Assembly: GCA_016931785.1 (NCBI GenBank)
Contig: JAFGED010000019.1
Location: 1-35,299, forward strand
DNA: 35,299 nucleotides
Origin: Anaerolineae bacterium
GTDB lineage: Bacteria; Chloroflexota; Anaerolineae; B4-G1
Direction: 5' to 3'
Within the stretch, counting starts at the first letter, position 1. Each line of letters opens with the position of its first letter. The position numbers were made by a program, and so were the translations under genes. Below the pieces are notes generated by a model. It was not told the DNA's origin. It made no database searches and was given only the letters and a program-made list of their open reading frames with translations. Below, piece by piece: positions 15,074 to 23,351 of the stretch.

Positions 15074-15124
15074 TGATACTTACATCATGGCCTTCTTTTT
15101 TCCCCCTTATAGTAGAGGGGAAAG

Positions 15125-15160
15125 GCGCGGGCGGGTGATCCCCCAGCCGCCCGCCCGCGC
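15125..15160. repeat. 11-bp GC-rich hairpin upstream of the primase gene
   Basis: GCGCGGGCGGG (15125-15135) and CCCGCCCGCGC (15150-15160) pair perfectly around a 14-nt loop. It lies about 60 nt before the primase-helicase start and would form a stable 5'-UTR structure. No T-run follows. It may control translation or act as a single-strand initiation-type site. Confidence 0.6.
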
Positions 15161-15223
15161 AATCCTCCGAAGTTGTTAGCGACGACAGGCTGGGGTGAGT
15201 GAGTAAATAGGGCTGGGGCAATT

Positions 15224-17515
15224 ATGCAAACGGAAGCGAGCTACACCAAAACTGAACTATTCCCCGATGCGATCCCCGCAGAGCTGCGAGAGCTTCCCGC
15301 CTGGGTGTGCTGGAGAGCCGAGCGGCGCAACGGGAAAAGCACCAAAGTACCGTATACACCAGGGGGGAGCCTGGCCAGTGTAGCCGACCCTGAAACCTGG
15401 GCGACGTTTCCCGCTGTGCTCGATGCGTACCAGAACGGCGGCGGCTTTGATGGGGTGGGGGTGGTGCTCACCGATGGCGGCCCGCTATTCGGAGGCGACC
15501 TCGACCATTGCATACTCGACGACGGCGGCCTCGAAACTTGGGCGGCTGAAATTGTGGCAGAGCTGGCCACCTATACGGAAATCAGCCCCAGCGGGCGCGG
15601 CCTGCGTATCATCGGCAGGGGTGCACTTCCTCCAGGGCGGCGACGTGATGGGCAAATCGAGCTATACGACGCCGGGCGCTACCTCACAATTACAGGCAAT
15701 CACGTACCAGGCACGCCCGCGACCATCGAGGACCGGCAGGCAGAGCTAGAGGCGCTACACGCCCGACTATTCCCCGCGCCGGAAATGCCAAAGACCCCAC
15801 GGCGGCCAGTAGAGCCGGTTAACGTCGATGACGCCGAATTGATCCGCAAGGCGAGCAATGCGAACGGCAACGGCGCGAAATTCTCCCGCCTGTGGGCTGG
15901 CGATGCTTCCGGCTACGATTCGCAGAGCGAGGCCGATCTAGCATTGTGTAATGTGCTGGTGTTCTGGACCGGCGGTGATCCCGACCGGGTTGACCGCCTA
16001 TTCAGACAATCGGGGCTGATGCGTGACAAGTGGGACAAAGGCCACTATTCCGACGGCAGGACCTACGGGCAGGCGACCATCGACAAGGCGCTGGGCGATG
16101 CGACCGAGTTTTACACGCCCGGCAGAAAAAACAGTTTTTTGCCAGAGCCGGGGCAGGCGGCGGCGACCGCTCAAGCGATCCACTTGACGGACGTAGGAAA
16201 CGGGCGGCGGCTTGTAGCCCGGCACGGTGCAAACCTCCGGTATTGCGACCGCCTGGGCGGTTGGTTCGTGTGGGATGGCCGGCGCTGGGAGAAGGACGAA
16301 ACCGGCGCGATCGAGCGGCGCGCAAAAGACACGGTGCAAGCGATCTATGACGAGGCCCGCGATTGCCAAGATGATGACCGCCGCAAGGCGCTATACAAGC
16401 ACGCGCTGGCCTCTGAGAACAAGCAGCGCATAACGGCAATGGCGGCGATGGCTCAAAGCGAGTTGGCCGTAGTCGTTCGCCCTGGAGACTTCGACCGTGA
16501 CCGCTGGCGGCTGACCGTGAATAACGGCACGCTCGACCTCAGAACGGGCGAGCTTCTCCCCCATCGACGCGACGACCTCATAACACGACTGGCCCCGGTG
16601 GACTTCGACCCGGACGCACAAGCGCCAACCTGGGCGGCATTCCTTGACCGGGTGCTGGCCGGCAATCAAGAACTGATCGACTTCTTGTGCCGGGCTGTGG
16701 GATACAGTCTCACGGGCAGCACCAGAGAGCAATGCCTCTTTATCCTCTATGGGACCGGGGCCAACGGAAAAAGCACGTTCACCGAGGCGGTGCGTGGCCT
16801 GCTGGGTGACTATGCCCAGCAAACGCCGGTTGACACGCTGATGATAAAGCGGGGGCAGACCATCCCCAACGACATAGCGCGGCTGAAAGGTGCGCGCCTG
16901 GTAACGGCGTCTGAGGCCGAAGAAGGGCAACGGCTGGCAGAGTCATTGGTGAAACAGATGACCGGCGGCGATCCGCTGGCGGCGCGTTTTCTACACGCCG
17001 AATGGTTTGAGTTTGTGCCGGAGTTTAAGGCGTGGCTGGCGACGAATCACAAGCCCGCGATCTACGGCACAGATAACGCGATCTGGCGGCGAATCCGGCT
17101 TATTCCCTTCACCGTTACGATACCGCCAGAGGACCAGGACCGCGACCTCGGGCGCAAGTTGCGCGCAGAGCTGCCCGGCATTCTTGCTTGGGCTGTGCGT
17201 GGGTGTCTGGAATGGCAGCGGGTAGGACTTGGCGCGCCGGAAGAGGTTAGAGAGGCGACAAAGGAATACCGCGCCGAAATGGACAGGCTAGGCGGTTTCC
17301 TCGATGACTGTTGTGTGATCGACGACAAAGCCCAGGCAGGAGCGAGCGAGTTATACCTAGCCTATTCGGAGTGGTGCGAGGGAAACGGGGAGCGCGCCGT
17401 CAGTGGCACGCGCTTTGGGCGGCAGTTGGCAGAGCGCGGCTTTGACAAAGAACGCACCAACCGAGGCAATGTCTACTATGGCGTGGGCCTCTTAGCCCAC
17501 AATGGGGAGGCTTGA
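15224..17515 (+). CDS. Primase-polymerase/SF3 helicase fusion
   Basis: 763 residues. The N-terminus resembles archaeo-eukaryotic primase-polymerases of the phage NrS-1 type: 'WVCWRAERRNGKSTKVPY', a metal-binding DxD in GGDLDH (Asp92, Asp94), 'EISPSGRGLRIIG' and 'IELYDAGRYLTITG'. The C-terminal half is a P4/D5-type superfamily-3 helicase: Walker A GTGANGKST (510-518), an acidic Walker B-like 'TASEAEEG', and motif C 'WLATNHKPA'. One protein could therefore open the origin, unwind DNA and make primers, giving the element self-contained replication initiation. The start at ATG 15224 has only a weak GGGG-type SD. A 25-bp inverted repeat begins 3 nt after the stop. Confidence is high for the helicase and good for the PrimPol half. 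Confidence 0.9.
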   Translation: MQTEASYTKTELFPDAIPAELRELPAWVCWRAERRNGKSTKVPYTPGGSLASVADPETWATFPAVLDAYQNGGGFDGVGVVLTDGGPLFGGDLDHCILDDGGLETWAAEIVAELATYTEISPSGRGLRIIGRGALPPGRRRDGQIELYDAGRYLTITGNHVPGTPATIEDRQAELEALHARLFPAPEMPKTPRRPVEPVNVDDAELIRKASNANGNGAKFSRLWAGDASGYDSQSEADLALCNVLVFWTGGDPDRVDRLFRQSGLMRDKWDKGHYSDGRTYGQATIDKALGDATEFYTPGRKNSFLPEPGQAAATAQAIHLTDVGNGRRLVARHGANLRYCDRLGGWFVWDGRRWEKDETGAIERRAKDTVQAIYDEARDCQDDDRRKALYKHALASENKQRITAMAAMAQSELAVVVRPGDFDRDRWRLTVNNGTLDLRTGELLPHRRDDLITRLAPVDFDPDAQAPTWAAFLDRVLAGNQELIDFLCRAVGYSLTGSTREQCLFILYGTGANGKSTFTEAVRGLLGDYAQQTPVDTLMIKRGQTIPNDIARLKGARLVTASEAEEGQRLAESLVKQMTGGDPLAARFLHAEWFEFVPEFKAWLATNHKPAIYGTDNAIWRRIRLIPFTVTIPPEDQDRDLGRKLRAELPGILAWAVRGCLEWQRVGLGAPEEVREATKEYRAEMDRLGGFLDDCCVIDDKAQAGASELYLAYSEWCEGNGERAVSGTRFGRQLAERGFDKERTNRGNVYYGVGLLAHNGEA

Positions 17516-17517
17516 CC

Positions 17518-17622
17518 GTGTATAGTGTGTATAGTTGGTGTAGGCTTTTCTAGGATAATCAAAACCAAAAACCCTATAGGGAAAACCCAAAAAGGCATAC
17601 ACCAACTATACACACTATACAC
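17518..17622. repeat. Perfect 25-bp inverted repeat, candidate replication origin
   Basis: Arms 17518-17542 and 17598-17622 are exact inverted copies. Each holds two GTGTATA units plus TTGGTGTA. The 55-nt centre is AT-rich and carries a perfect palindrome CCCTATAGGG (17572-17581). The block stands out as AT-rich in a GC-rich element and starts right after the primase-helicase gene. That position and design suit an origin bound by the replication protein. Other readings are a terminase recognition/packaging site or a recombination site. Confidence 0.8.
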
Positions 17623-17788
17623 AAATTGGGCAAAACCCTACCGCGCCGCCCCGCCTGGGCGTGGTCCCGTCATACTCTAGACTCGGTTGAGCGAGTGCTC
17701 AAATGATGGCAGCCACCAGGCAGGGCGCACAGCTAGACAAGGGGAGAGGGTAGACGTAGAATCAAGTTAAAACAAGCTGGGGGAAGCG
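17623..17788. other. Non-coding spacer before the regulator gene
   Basis: 166 nt without a gene. It holds a short hairpin TTGAGC-GAGT-GCTCAA (17687-17702) and, at its right end, a GGGGGAAG ribosome site for ATG 17789. I could not assign a convincing promoter. With the inverted repeat before it, the gene-free stretch 17516-17788 is one of the two largest in the element. Confidence 0.55.
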
Positions 17789-18577
17789 ATGGCAAGAGAT
17801 GATCTTGACGAAAGGGAACTGGAACACACGGGCGGCGACTTCGCCCCGACGTGCTGCCCAAGTTGCACGGGGCCAAAAAGCCCGACACTGGACTTGTGCG
17901 AGAAATGCCGCGAGTATTACGGCAACCAGCGTGGGGCGTGGCCGGAGTGGTTACAGGTGCTAGTCAGGGATAGCGACAATTGGGCAAACGCTCAAAGGCA
18001 GGCGCGGCGCTATGAGATACCGGCGGGTTTGCGCGCCGATCCGAGCGAGGACCTACCGGCAAAGGGTGACGACATTGTGACCGATCCGGGTGCAATGGCG
18101 TTTAGTGTAGGGCCTGGTGGGGGCCTGCTTTTGCCCAATGCGCCCTATAGCGATGAATCCCTAAACGAAATCTATCGCGTGGCAAATCATATCATCGGCA
18201 CAGTACCCCCCCCACAGTGGCTCGACCTGGAAAGCACTACTACTACTACACCCTTGGAGGCGGCGCGTGATTGGTGGAACCGCGTAAAGGACCACAATGA
18301 CCCGGTGAGAAGCGAGCCCGATTTTATGGGTATGCTCCCCTTTCTGGCACATTTAGAAATGCCACTAGAGGAAGCCCGCGAGTTGTCCCGCTTTTGCCGG
18401 ACCCTAACTTACCGTCAGTCCTGTATTTTGATAATGTATTTTGTTTTGGGCTGGCGTCAGGAGTGGATAGCTGAGGGGCTGGGACTTTCACGAGCTGCGG
18501 TAACTCAGCATTGGCGGGTGGTCTTGGACAAGGCAAAGAAATTTGGCTTGACATTGGACCTCAACCGGAACCAATGA
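17789..18577 (+). CDS. Zinc-finger plus sigma-region-4-like regulator
   Basis: 262 residues from ATG 17789. Near the N-terminus is a four-cysteine pattern, CCPSC...LCEKC (about 22-40), probably a zinc ribbon or knuckle. The middle is low-complexity with Thr and acidic stretches. The C-terminal ~55 residues (about 205-258), 'LTYRQSCILIMYFVLGWRQEWIAEGLGLSRAAVTQHWRVVLDKAKK', form a sigma-70 region-4-like HTH, also seen in phage late-transcription activators. No other sigma regions are visible, so it is not a full sigma factor. Placed just before SSB and the terminase genes, it may switch on that block. The function is inferred. Confidence 0.68.
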   Translation: MARDDLDERELEHTGGDFAPTCCPSCTGPKSPTLDLCEKCREYYGNQRGAWPEWLQVLVRDSDNWANAQRQARRYEIPAGLRADPSEDLPAKGDDIVTDPGAMAFSVGPGGGLLLPNAPYSDESLNEIYRVANHIIGTVPPPQWLDLESTTTTTPLEAARDWWNRVKDHNDPVRSEPDFMGMLPFLAHLEMPLEEARELSRFCRTLTYRQSCILIMYFVLGWRQEWIAEGLGLSRAAVTQHWRVVLDKAKKFGLTLDLNRNQ

Positions 18578-18593
18578 GAGGACAAGTCATAGC

Positions 18594-18618
18594 TTCCGAT
18601 TTAGTTAAATAATCGGAA
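18594..18618 (+). terminator. 8-bp hairpin between regulator and ssb
   Basis: TTCCGATT (18594-18601) pairs with AATCGGAA (18611-18618) around a 9-nt loop. It follows the regulator stop by 17 nt. The downstream sequence is A-rich, not T-rich, so termination on this strand is uncertain; attenuation or an operator is possible. Confidence 0.4.
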
Positions 18619-18648
18619 ACTAAAACAAGGCAATTCTAGGAGGCAGAA

Positions 18649-19086
18649 ATGCACAATCTAGTCATAGCGGGAAACCTGGGACGCGATCCCGAAATGAGAT
18701 ACTTACCAGACGGCACGCCGGTTTGTAGCTTTTCAGTGGTCGACAACGGCGACAAGCGCGCCGGTGTGGTGTGGTTTAGGGTGACAGCTTGGCGGCGCTT
18801 GGGCGAGGTATGCAATCAATACTTGGCCAAGGGGCGCGGTGTGGTGGTACAGGGCAGGCTACAGGCTGACGACAACGGCGGCCCGCGTGTTTGGACCGGG
18901 AACGATGGCCAAGCACGGGCATCGTTTGAGGTAACGGCGCAATCGGTTGAGTTTATCGGCGGCGGCGATCCCCAGGGCGACGACGGCCAGCAAGAGCACG
19001 CCCAGCGGGAGCCGAGGCCCCACGGTCCCAACGGTGGGGAGCCACCAGCGGAGGGGCCAGCGGTACAAGACGAAATCCCATTCTGA
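18649..19086 (+). CDS. ssb: Single-stranded DNA-binding protein
   Basis: 145 residues with a full OB-fold start (MHNLVIAGNLGRDPEMRYLPDGTPVCSFSV), a conserved WFRVTAWRRLGEVCNQYLAKGRGVVVQGRL core, a disordered Gly/Pro/Gln linker, and the acidic tip DEIPF, which in SSB recruits replication and repair partners. ATG 18649 has AGGAGG (18639-18644). Its own SSB fits the primase-polymerase/helicase in making the element's replication less dependent on the host. Confidence 0.97.
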   Translation: MHNLVIAGNLGRDPEMRYLPDGTPVCSFSVVDNGDKRAGVVWFRVTAWRRLGEVCNQYLAKGRGVVVQGRLQADDNGGPRVWTGNDGQARASFEVTAQSVEFIGGGDPQGDDGQQEHAQREPRPHGPNGGEPPAEGPAVQDEIPF

Positions 19087-19144
19087 GAGCGCATTATTAC
19101 ATAGCTTCTCAAAAGGCAGATTACAGGCGCTATTTAGGGGCAAA

Positions 19145-19570
19145 GTGACCCAGGAAACCGACCAAAACCACGACGAAAAGGGGCAATTCACCGAGGGCAA
19201 CCGCGCCAATTTGCGGCACGGCGGGGAGTCGGCAGTTAAGGCGATCCAGAGGGGCGAGCCACTAACAGGACTGGCAGCCCAGGCAGAGGCCGATGTATAC
19301 ACCGAGCTAGACACCAAAGGCCGCCCGGCGCTGGTGATCCGCAATGCTGCGAGGTTACAAGCGGCGACTGACCTATACTGGAACGCGATACAAGCCGTAG
19401 CCGATCAGGGCAACCTGGAGATGCTAGACAAGTACGTCAAGCGGTTTGGATGGCTGGCCGGGGCATCGCTGCGGGCGTGGGAGTCGGCACGCAAGGAAAG
19501 CGCCCAGGGTGATGACGGCTTGATCCTCGACGCGATGGCGGCGGCGAAAGATGCGAAAGGCGGCGCGTGA
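19145..19570 (+). CDS. Possible small terminase subunit
   Basis: 141 residues from GTG 19145, with AGGGG 4 nt upstream. A longer reading runs back into ssb in another frame and is not used. The N-terminus (DEKGQFTEGNRANLRHG) resembles the 'GRFxxGNxxxxxHG' opening common in small terminase-like phage proteins; the rest is helical (AARLQAATDLYWNAIQAVADQG...LDKYVKRFGWLAGASLRAWESARKE). It is coupled to the large terminase by a 1-nt overlap (TGATG), the classic terS-terL arrangement. It would recognise the packaging site on the element DNA. Weak in sequence, good in position. Confidence 0.55.
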   Translation: MTQETDQNHDEKGQFTEGNRANLRHGGESAVKAIQRGEPLTGLAAQAEADVYTELDTKGRPALVIRNAARLQAATDLYWNAIQAVADQGNLEMLDKYVKRFGWLAGASLRAWESARKESAQGDDGLILDAMAAAKDAKGGA

Positions 19571-21096
19571 TGGACTTTGGCAGGTTAGTCAGGGAATGGT
19601 GCGAATTGGGGCCGGTCGCCTGGGCTGAACACCGTTTCGGCTGGGTGGGCATCGACGGCGCGCCGATCCAGTTGGAGCCGTGGCAGCGGGCGGCGCTGGG
19701 TGCGTGGTGGGAGCTGCGGGAAGTCATCACGACGCTGGGCGTTTCCAACATCAAAAAGACCGGCAAAACGCTGCTTGATGCGGTGCTGACGGCCTGGCGC
19801 TGGCTGGCGCTGCCCGGTGAGCACTATTGCGCGGCTAATGACCTCGACCAGAGCGCCGGGCGACAATTCGCAGAAGTGGCCGCGATGGTCAGGCGGCATC
19901 CCCTGCTAAGGCAGCACGTCACAGTCACAAAGACGAAGCTGACGTTTGGGCCGACCGGGAGCACGCTTGAGGCGCTGGCCACCGACTACGCCGGGGCCGC
20001 TGGCTCGAATCACTTGACGGCATCGCACACCGAGGCGTGGGCGATCATCTACGAGGGCGGCGTTAGGTTGTGGGAGGAATTGACCCCGCCGCCTGGCCGA
20101 TTTTACGGGTTGCCGGCGCTGCGGATTGCCGACAGTTACGCCGGCTGGGAGGACGAGTCAAATACCTGGCACGACCTGGTTGACCGTGGCCTTGCCGGTG
20201 AGCGGGTGTCCGATGACTGGCCCATCTACAAGGCAGGCGGCTTGCTGTTGTTCCACATCGAGGGCGAGGAAGCACAGCGGCGGTGCTTCCGGGGCACGGC
20301 AGAGGACCGGGAGGCATACTACCGCGAGCAGGGCGAAAGTTTACGCGCCGGGACTTATTCGCGGTTGCATCTGAATTTGAGGGCAAGCGGCGAATCCCGC
20401 TTTATCCCCATCGAGCTATGGGACGCCCTCTTGTCGGTTGACTGCAAGCCGGTTGTACCGGGCGACCGCCGCCCGCTATACCTGGGTTGTGATGCCGGCA
20501 CAAAGCGCGACAGTGTAGCCCTCGTGGGTTGCGCTTGGAGCGAGGCGCGCCAGCGGGTAGAGCTGGCCCTTGTGCGGGAATGGAAGCCGGCGCTACTCGC
20601 AAAGCTGGCCGGTGGGGTGGACCTCGACGAGACAATCGGAGCCGAAGTGCTGCGCTTGCATCGGGAGCACAACGTCAGAGAATGCCGGTTTGACCCCTGG
20701 CAATTTGCCAGCATTGCCAACCGGCTACAAAAGGCGGGCGTCAACGTGATCGAAATGCCACAGACGGCCCAGCGAACCGAGGCCGATCAAGCCCTTTACG
20801 ATGCTATCACGGCGGGCACGCTGGCGACGTTCGCAAGCCCTGCGCTGCGCGAGGCGATCCGCAAGGCGGCGGGCAAGGAAACGTTGAGAGGCTATCGAAT
20901 CGAGAAGCGCGCCGGCGATGACCTGGCCGTGGCGCTGAGTATGGCCAACTTTGGCGCGTTGACGGCACAAAGGGGGGCATCGGTGGCGGTGGTACGTGGC
21001 AGTTTGTATCAGAGTACACGACGCAGGCAGGACGCAAGCGCCGCGATCCGCCGGCGACGTGAAAAGCGTGGAGTATCGGGCAGGGTACGGCGGTGA
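19570..21096 (+). CDS. terL: Phage terminase large subunit (ATPase + nuclease)
   Basis: 508 residues from ATG 19570. The ATPase has a deviant Walker A, KKTGKT (62-67), typical of TerL. The Walker B region is 'TASHTEAWA', with the catalytic glutamate but a weak preceding strand. The RNase H-like nuclease has Asp308 (LGCDAGTKRD), Asp375 (CRFDPWQF) and Asp450-Asp451 (AGDDLAVALSMAN), the expected acidic triad. The length is normal. TerL pumps DNA into procapsids through a portal and cuts it. Here no portal, protease, capsid or tail gene is nearby, so it would need another phage's particles or serve a different DNA-processing role. Confidence 0.9.
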   Translation: MDFGRLVREWCELGPVAWAEHRFGWVGIDGAPIQLEPWQRAALGAWWELREVITTLGVSNIKKTGKTLLDAVLTAWRWLALPGEHYCAANDLDQSAGRQFAEVAAMVRRHPLLRQHVTVTKTKLTFGPTGSTLEALATDYAGAAGSNHLTASHTEAWAIIYEGGVRLWEELTPPPGRFYGLPALRIADSYAGWEDESNTWHDLVDRGLAGERVSDDWPIYKAGGLLLFHIEGEEAQRRCFRGTAEDREAYYREQGESLRAGTYSRLHLNLRASGESRFIPIELWDALLSVDCKPVVPGDRRPLYLGCDAGTKRDSVALVGCAWSEARQRVELALVREWKPALLAKLAGGVDLDETIGAEVLRLHREHNVRECRFDPWQFASIANRLQKAGVNVIEMPQTAQRTEADQALYDAITAGTLATFASPALREAIRKAAGKETLRGYRIEKRAGDDLAVALSMANFGALTAQRGASVAVVRGSLYQSTRRRQDASAAIRRRREKRGVSGRVRR

Positions 21097-21137
21097 GTAG
21101 GCGCGTACTCACACAAAGACATACTAGGAGGCTAGAA

Positions 21138-21527
21138 ATGACGTTCACTCATAACACTTTACGGAAAGGCAAAGAGGCGGCCAAAGCCCAGCGGGAGGCC
21201 GCCGAGGAAGCGGCTAAGGCAGAGGACACCTTGACCGCCACAAGTGCGCGCACTTTGGTAGGCTTCATCTTGGAGGCTTCGACCCGCGCCGGCGTGCTCC
21301 CGGAGGGCGCGGCGCAACCGCTGGGCCTGCTGGACTTTAACCGCGTGTGGGAAGGGATGGAGCCGGGGGAGCGGGCACGGCTGAAGCGGCTAAAGCGCAT
21401 TGACGGTGATCTGCTGGCCGTGACGCTGAAGCTATGCGGCACGAGTCTTGACGAAATACGTCAAAAGCAGTTTGACGCGCTGACGCCGGAGGAACGCGCC
21501 CGAATCCGGGCAAAGGTGGGGCTATGA
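21138..21527 (+). CDS. Hypothetical helical protein, 129 aa
   Basis: ATG 21138 has a strong AGGAGG (21126-21131); the upstream in-frame ATG at 21093 lacks this support. The N-terminus is a charged Ala/Lys/Glu helix (KGKEAAKAQREAAEEAAKAED), the middle contains LDFNRVWEGMEPGERARLKRLKRIDGDLLAV, and the end has SLDEIRQKQFDALTPEERARIRAKVG. No family recognised. It ends in an ATGA overlap with the next gene. Position after terL could suggest a packaging accessory protein, without motif support. Confidence 0.65.
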   Translation: MTFTHNTLRKGKEAAKAQREAAEEAAKAEDTLTATSARTLVGFILEASTRAGVLPEGAAQPLGLLDFNRVWEGMEPGERARLKRLKRIDGDLLAVTLKLCGTSLDEIRQKQFDALTPEERARIRAKVGL

Positions 21528-22135
21528 GCAAGCAAGACAAACGACTAGAGGCGCTACAATCCGAGGCTGAGGCGATCCGCTCCCGGCTGGAGAGGACCGA
21601 GCAGGACCACGCCGGCGCGCTGGCCGAGCTGGAGATACTGCGCGCAAAGGCCGGACGCGGTGACGACAAGGCGCGTCAAGCTGTGGGCAAGTTGCAGGAC
21701 CGGGCACAGGCGCTACAGGATGGCATCAAGATTGACCGCGCTGCCTTGGCTGATTGCGAGGCCGACATAGAGCGAGCGCGTGCAGACGCAGAACAGGCGC
21801 GCAAAGAAGCAGCCTGGGCAGAGCTGAAAGCGGCCTTGGGCGAAGTAGAGGACTTGGCCGCCGAGCTGGACAAAGACCCCCTAGACGCCGAAAAGTGGGC
21901 GGCGCTTGCTGCTGTGATGCGGCGCGGGGAGCAGGCATATCAGGGCAGCCTAGTCGGTGAATATCACACGATCTTTACTCCTAATGTGTTGGGTGCAATG
22001 AGTGGCATACTAGCCTATCGGGTGAAGATTTGCTGTATGATGGCAGCGGGCAAGAAACCCGATCCATCTGAAACGATGGCCGAATCATTAACCTTGGCGC
22101 AATCGCGGGCGCGTGTTGAGAACGTGAAACCTTGA
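21524..22135 (+). CDS. Hypothetical coiled-coil protein, 203 aa
   Basis: ATG 21524 overlaps the previous stop. Residues ~1-115 are a near-continuous heptad-rich helix (KRLEALQSEAEAIRSRLERTEQD..., ADIERARADAEQARKEAAWAELKAALGEV), strongly coiled coil. A compact C-terminal part follows with a Cys pair (ILAYRVKICCMMAAG). No family recognised. The layout resembles phage scaffold or nuclease-accessory proteins, but also many unrelated coiled coils. It is the last gene of the terminase block. Confidence 0.65.
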   Translation: MSKQDKRLEALQSEAEAIRSRLERTEQDHAGALAELEILRAKAGRGDDKARQAVGKLQDRAQALQDGIKIDRAALADCEADIERARADAEQARKEAAWAELKAALGEVEDLAAELDKDPLDAEKWAALAAVMRRGEQAYQGSLVGEYHTIFTPNVLGAMSGILAYRVKICCMMAAGKKPDPSETMAESLTLAQSRARVENVKP

Positions 22136-22412
22136 CAAAATACCGTCTTGACCTGTTGAGCCGGGAGCACCAAGACGGTTGACAACGAGCAGCCCGGCGA
22201 GGGCGCGGCCCTTTTCCTGCTTGTAGTCATCCTCCTAGCAGACCGCCGGCGCTGGCCACCAGAGCAAGGGCGGCATATCCTACCGGGGCGCTGGTGACGA
22301 AATCCCGCCCCGGTGGGGAGGGGAGGGGCAAGGATTAACAAGTGATCGACGGGCACGCCCGGCAGTTGTGGCCGCCGCCTGCTGCTGGGCGCTGCCCGAC
22401 CCTTGAGGGACA
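22136..22412. other. Non-coding gap before the integrase
   Basis: 277 nt without a credible gene. It opens with a perfect 9-bp inverted repeat, ACCGTCTTG (22142-22150) and CAAGACGGT (22171-22179), 20 nt apart. Later sequence is G/C-rich with several GGGGAGGGG-type purine tracts near 22313-22328. It may hold the integrase promoter or arm-type integrase/Xis sites; none is clear to me. Confidence 0.5.
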
Positions 22413-23315
22413 ATGAGACTATCTGACGCAATCGACAAATTGGCAATAGCCACTAGAGCCGAAGGGCGATCCCCGCGAACGATACAGGCGTATCGTGAAA
22501 AGCTGGGGCATCTTGTGCGCGCCCTGGGTGATCCTCTCATCGAGGCCGTGACGGTTGACGACCTGCGGCGCTTCCTGGCTGGCCAGCGTGACAAGGGATT
22601 GTCAGAGTTTACGATCAAGTCAAGGGTGCGGGCAATCAAGCGGCTGTGGAACTTTGCCGAGGCCGAAGGGATAATCACGGAGAACCCAGCGCGGCGAATC
22701 CAAACACCAGCACCGAAACGCGAGACACCGAAGGGCATCGAGTGGGGCGACTTTGTAGCACTACTCAAGACCACCGAGGCGGGCGACGTGCTCGACCTAC
22801 GCGACCGCGCCATAATCCTTTTCCTGGCTGATACCGGGTGCAGAGTCGGCGGCTTGTGCGGTTTGGAGCTTGACGCCCTCGACCTGGAACGACGGCGGGC
22901 GCTGGTGACTGAGAAGCGAGGTAAACCCCGGTTTGTGTTCTTTCAGGAGTCAACGGCGCGGGCGTTGGCGACCTGGCTCCAGGTGCGGCCCGGTGATCGT
23001 GGTCCTGGGGTGTGGGTGTCGTTCAAGGGCGGTTGCCAGCGGTTGACGCCCAGCGGTGTGTATAATATGCTTGTGGCGCGTGGCGAGCAAGCCGGGTGTA
23101 AAGGGCCGGTGAATCCTCACGCTTTCCGTCACGCTTTCGCCAGAGCATACTTGACCAGAGGCGGCGACTTAGGCACACTGTCAAATATCCTGGGTCATAG
23201 CAGCGTAGCCGTGACGGTTGAGTATTACGCAGTTTTTAACGTTGACGAGCTTCAACGGCAGCACGCGAGGTATAGCCCCATCGCAGGGCTAGAGGTTGGC
23301 AGAAATGACAATTGA
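22413..23315 (+). CDS. int: Site-specific tyrosine recombinase (element integrase)
   Basis: 300 residues with an N-terminal core-binding domain (SPRTIQAYREKLGHLVRAL) and a complete catalytic domain: Arg144 (TGCRVGGL), a lysine near 169-173 (EKRGK), His236-x-x-Arg239 (HAFRHAFA), His262 (LGHSSVAVT) and the nucleophile Tyr271 or Tyr272 (VEYYAVF). The gene ends 37 nt before tRNA-Tyr and runs toward it, the classic position of an integrase beside its attachment site. It is therefore the likely enzyme for insertion in the tRNA-Tyr anticodon loop. The -35 of the tRNA promoter overlaps its last codons. No ribosome site is obvious before ATG 22413. Confidence 0.93.
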   Translation: MRLSDAIDKLAIATRAEGRSPRTIQAYREKLGHLVRALGDPLIEAVTVDDLRRFLAGQRDKGLSEFTIKSRVRAIKRLWNFAEAEGIITENPARRIQTPAPKRETPKGIEWGDFVALLKTTEAGDVLDLRDRAIILFLADTGCRVGGLCGLELDALDLERRRALVTEKRGKPRFVFFQESTARALATWLQVRPGDRGPGVWVSFKGGCQRLTPSGVYNMLVARGEQAGCKGPVNPHAFRHAFARAYLTRGGDLGTLSNILGHSSVAVTVEYYAVFNVDELQRQHARYSPIAGLEVGRNDN

Positions 23316-23324
23316 TGGTAAAAT
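23296..23324 (+). promoter_or_regulatory. Element-borne promoter for tRNA-Tyr
   Basis: TTGGCA (23296-23301), an exact 17-nt spacer and TAAAAT (23319-23324), each one base from sigma-70 consensus. The predicted start near 23331 lies 22 nt before the tRNA. The -35 is inside the integrase 3' end, so the promoter belongs to the element and would replace the original one lost by insertion. Confidence 0.72.
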
Positions 23325-23351
23325 GCTGGCCGATGTTGTAACAAGGTATCC

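Noticed and set aside
22178-22297. Short hydrophobic frame (ALFLLVVILLADRRR)
   Set aside because: It has no start codon after the upstream stop and no ribosome site.
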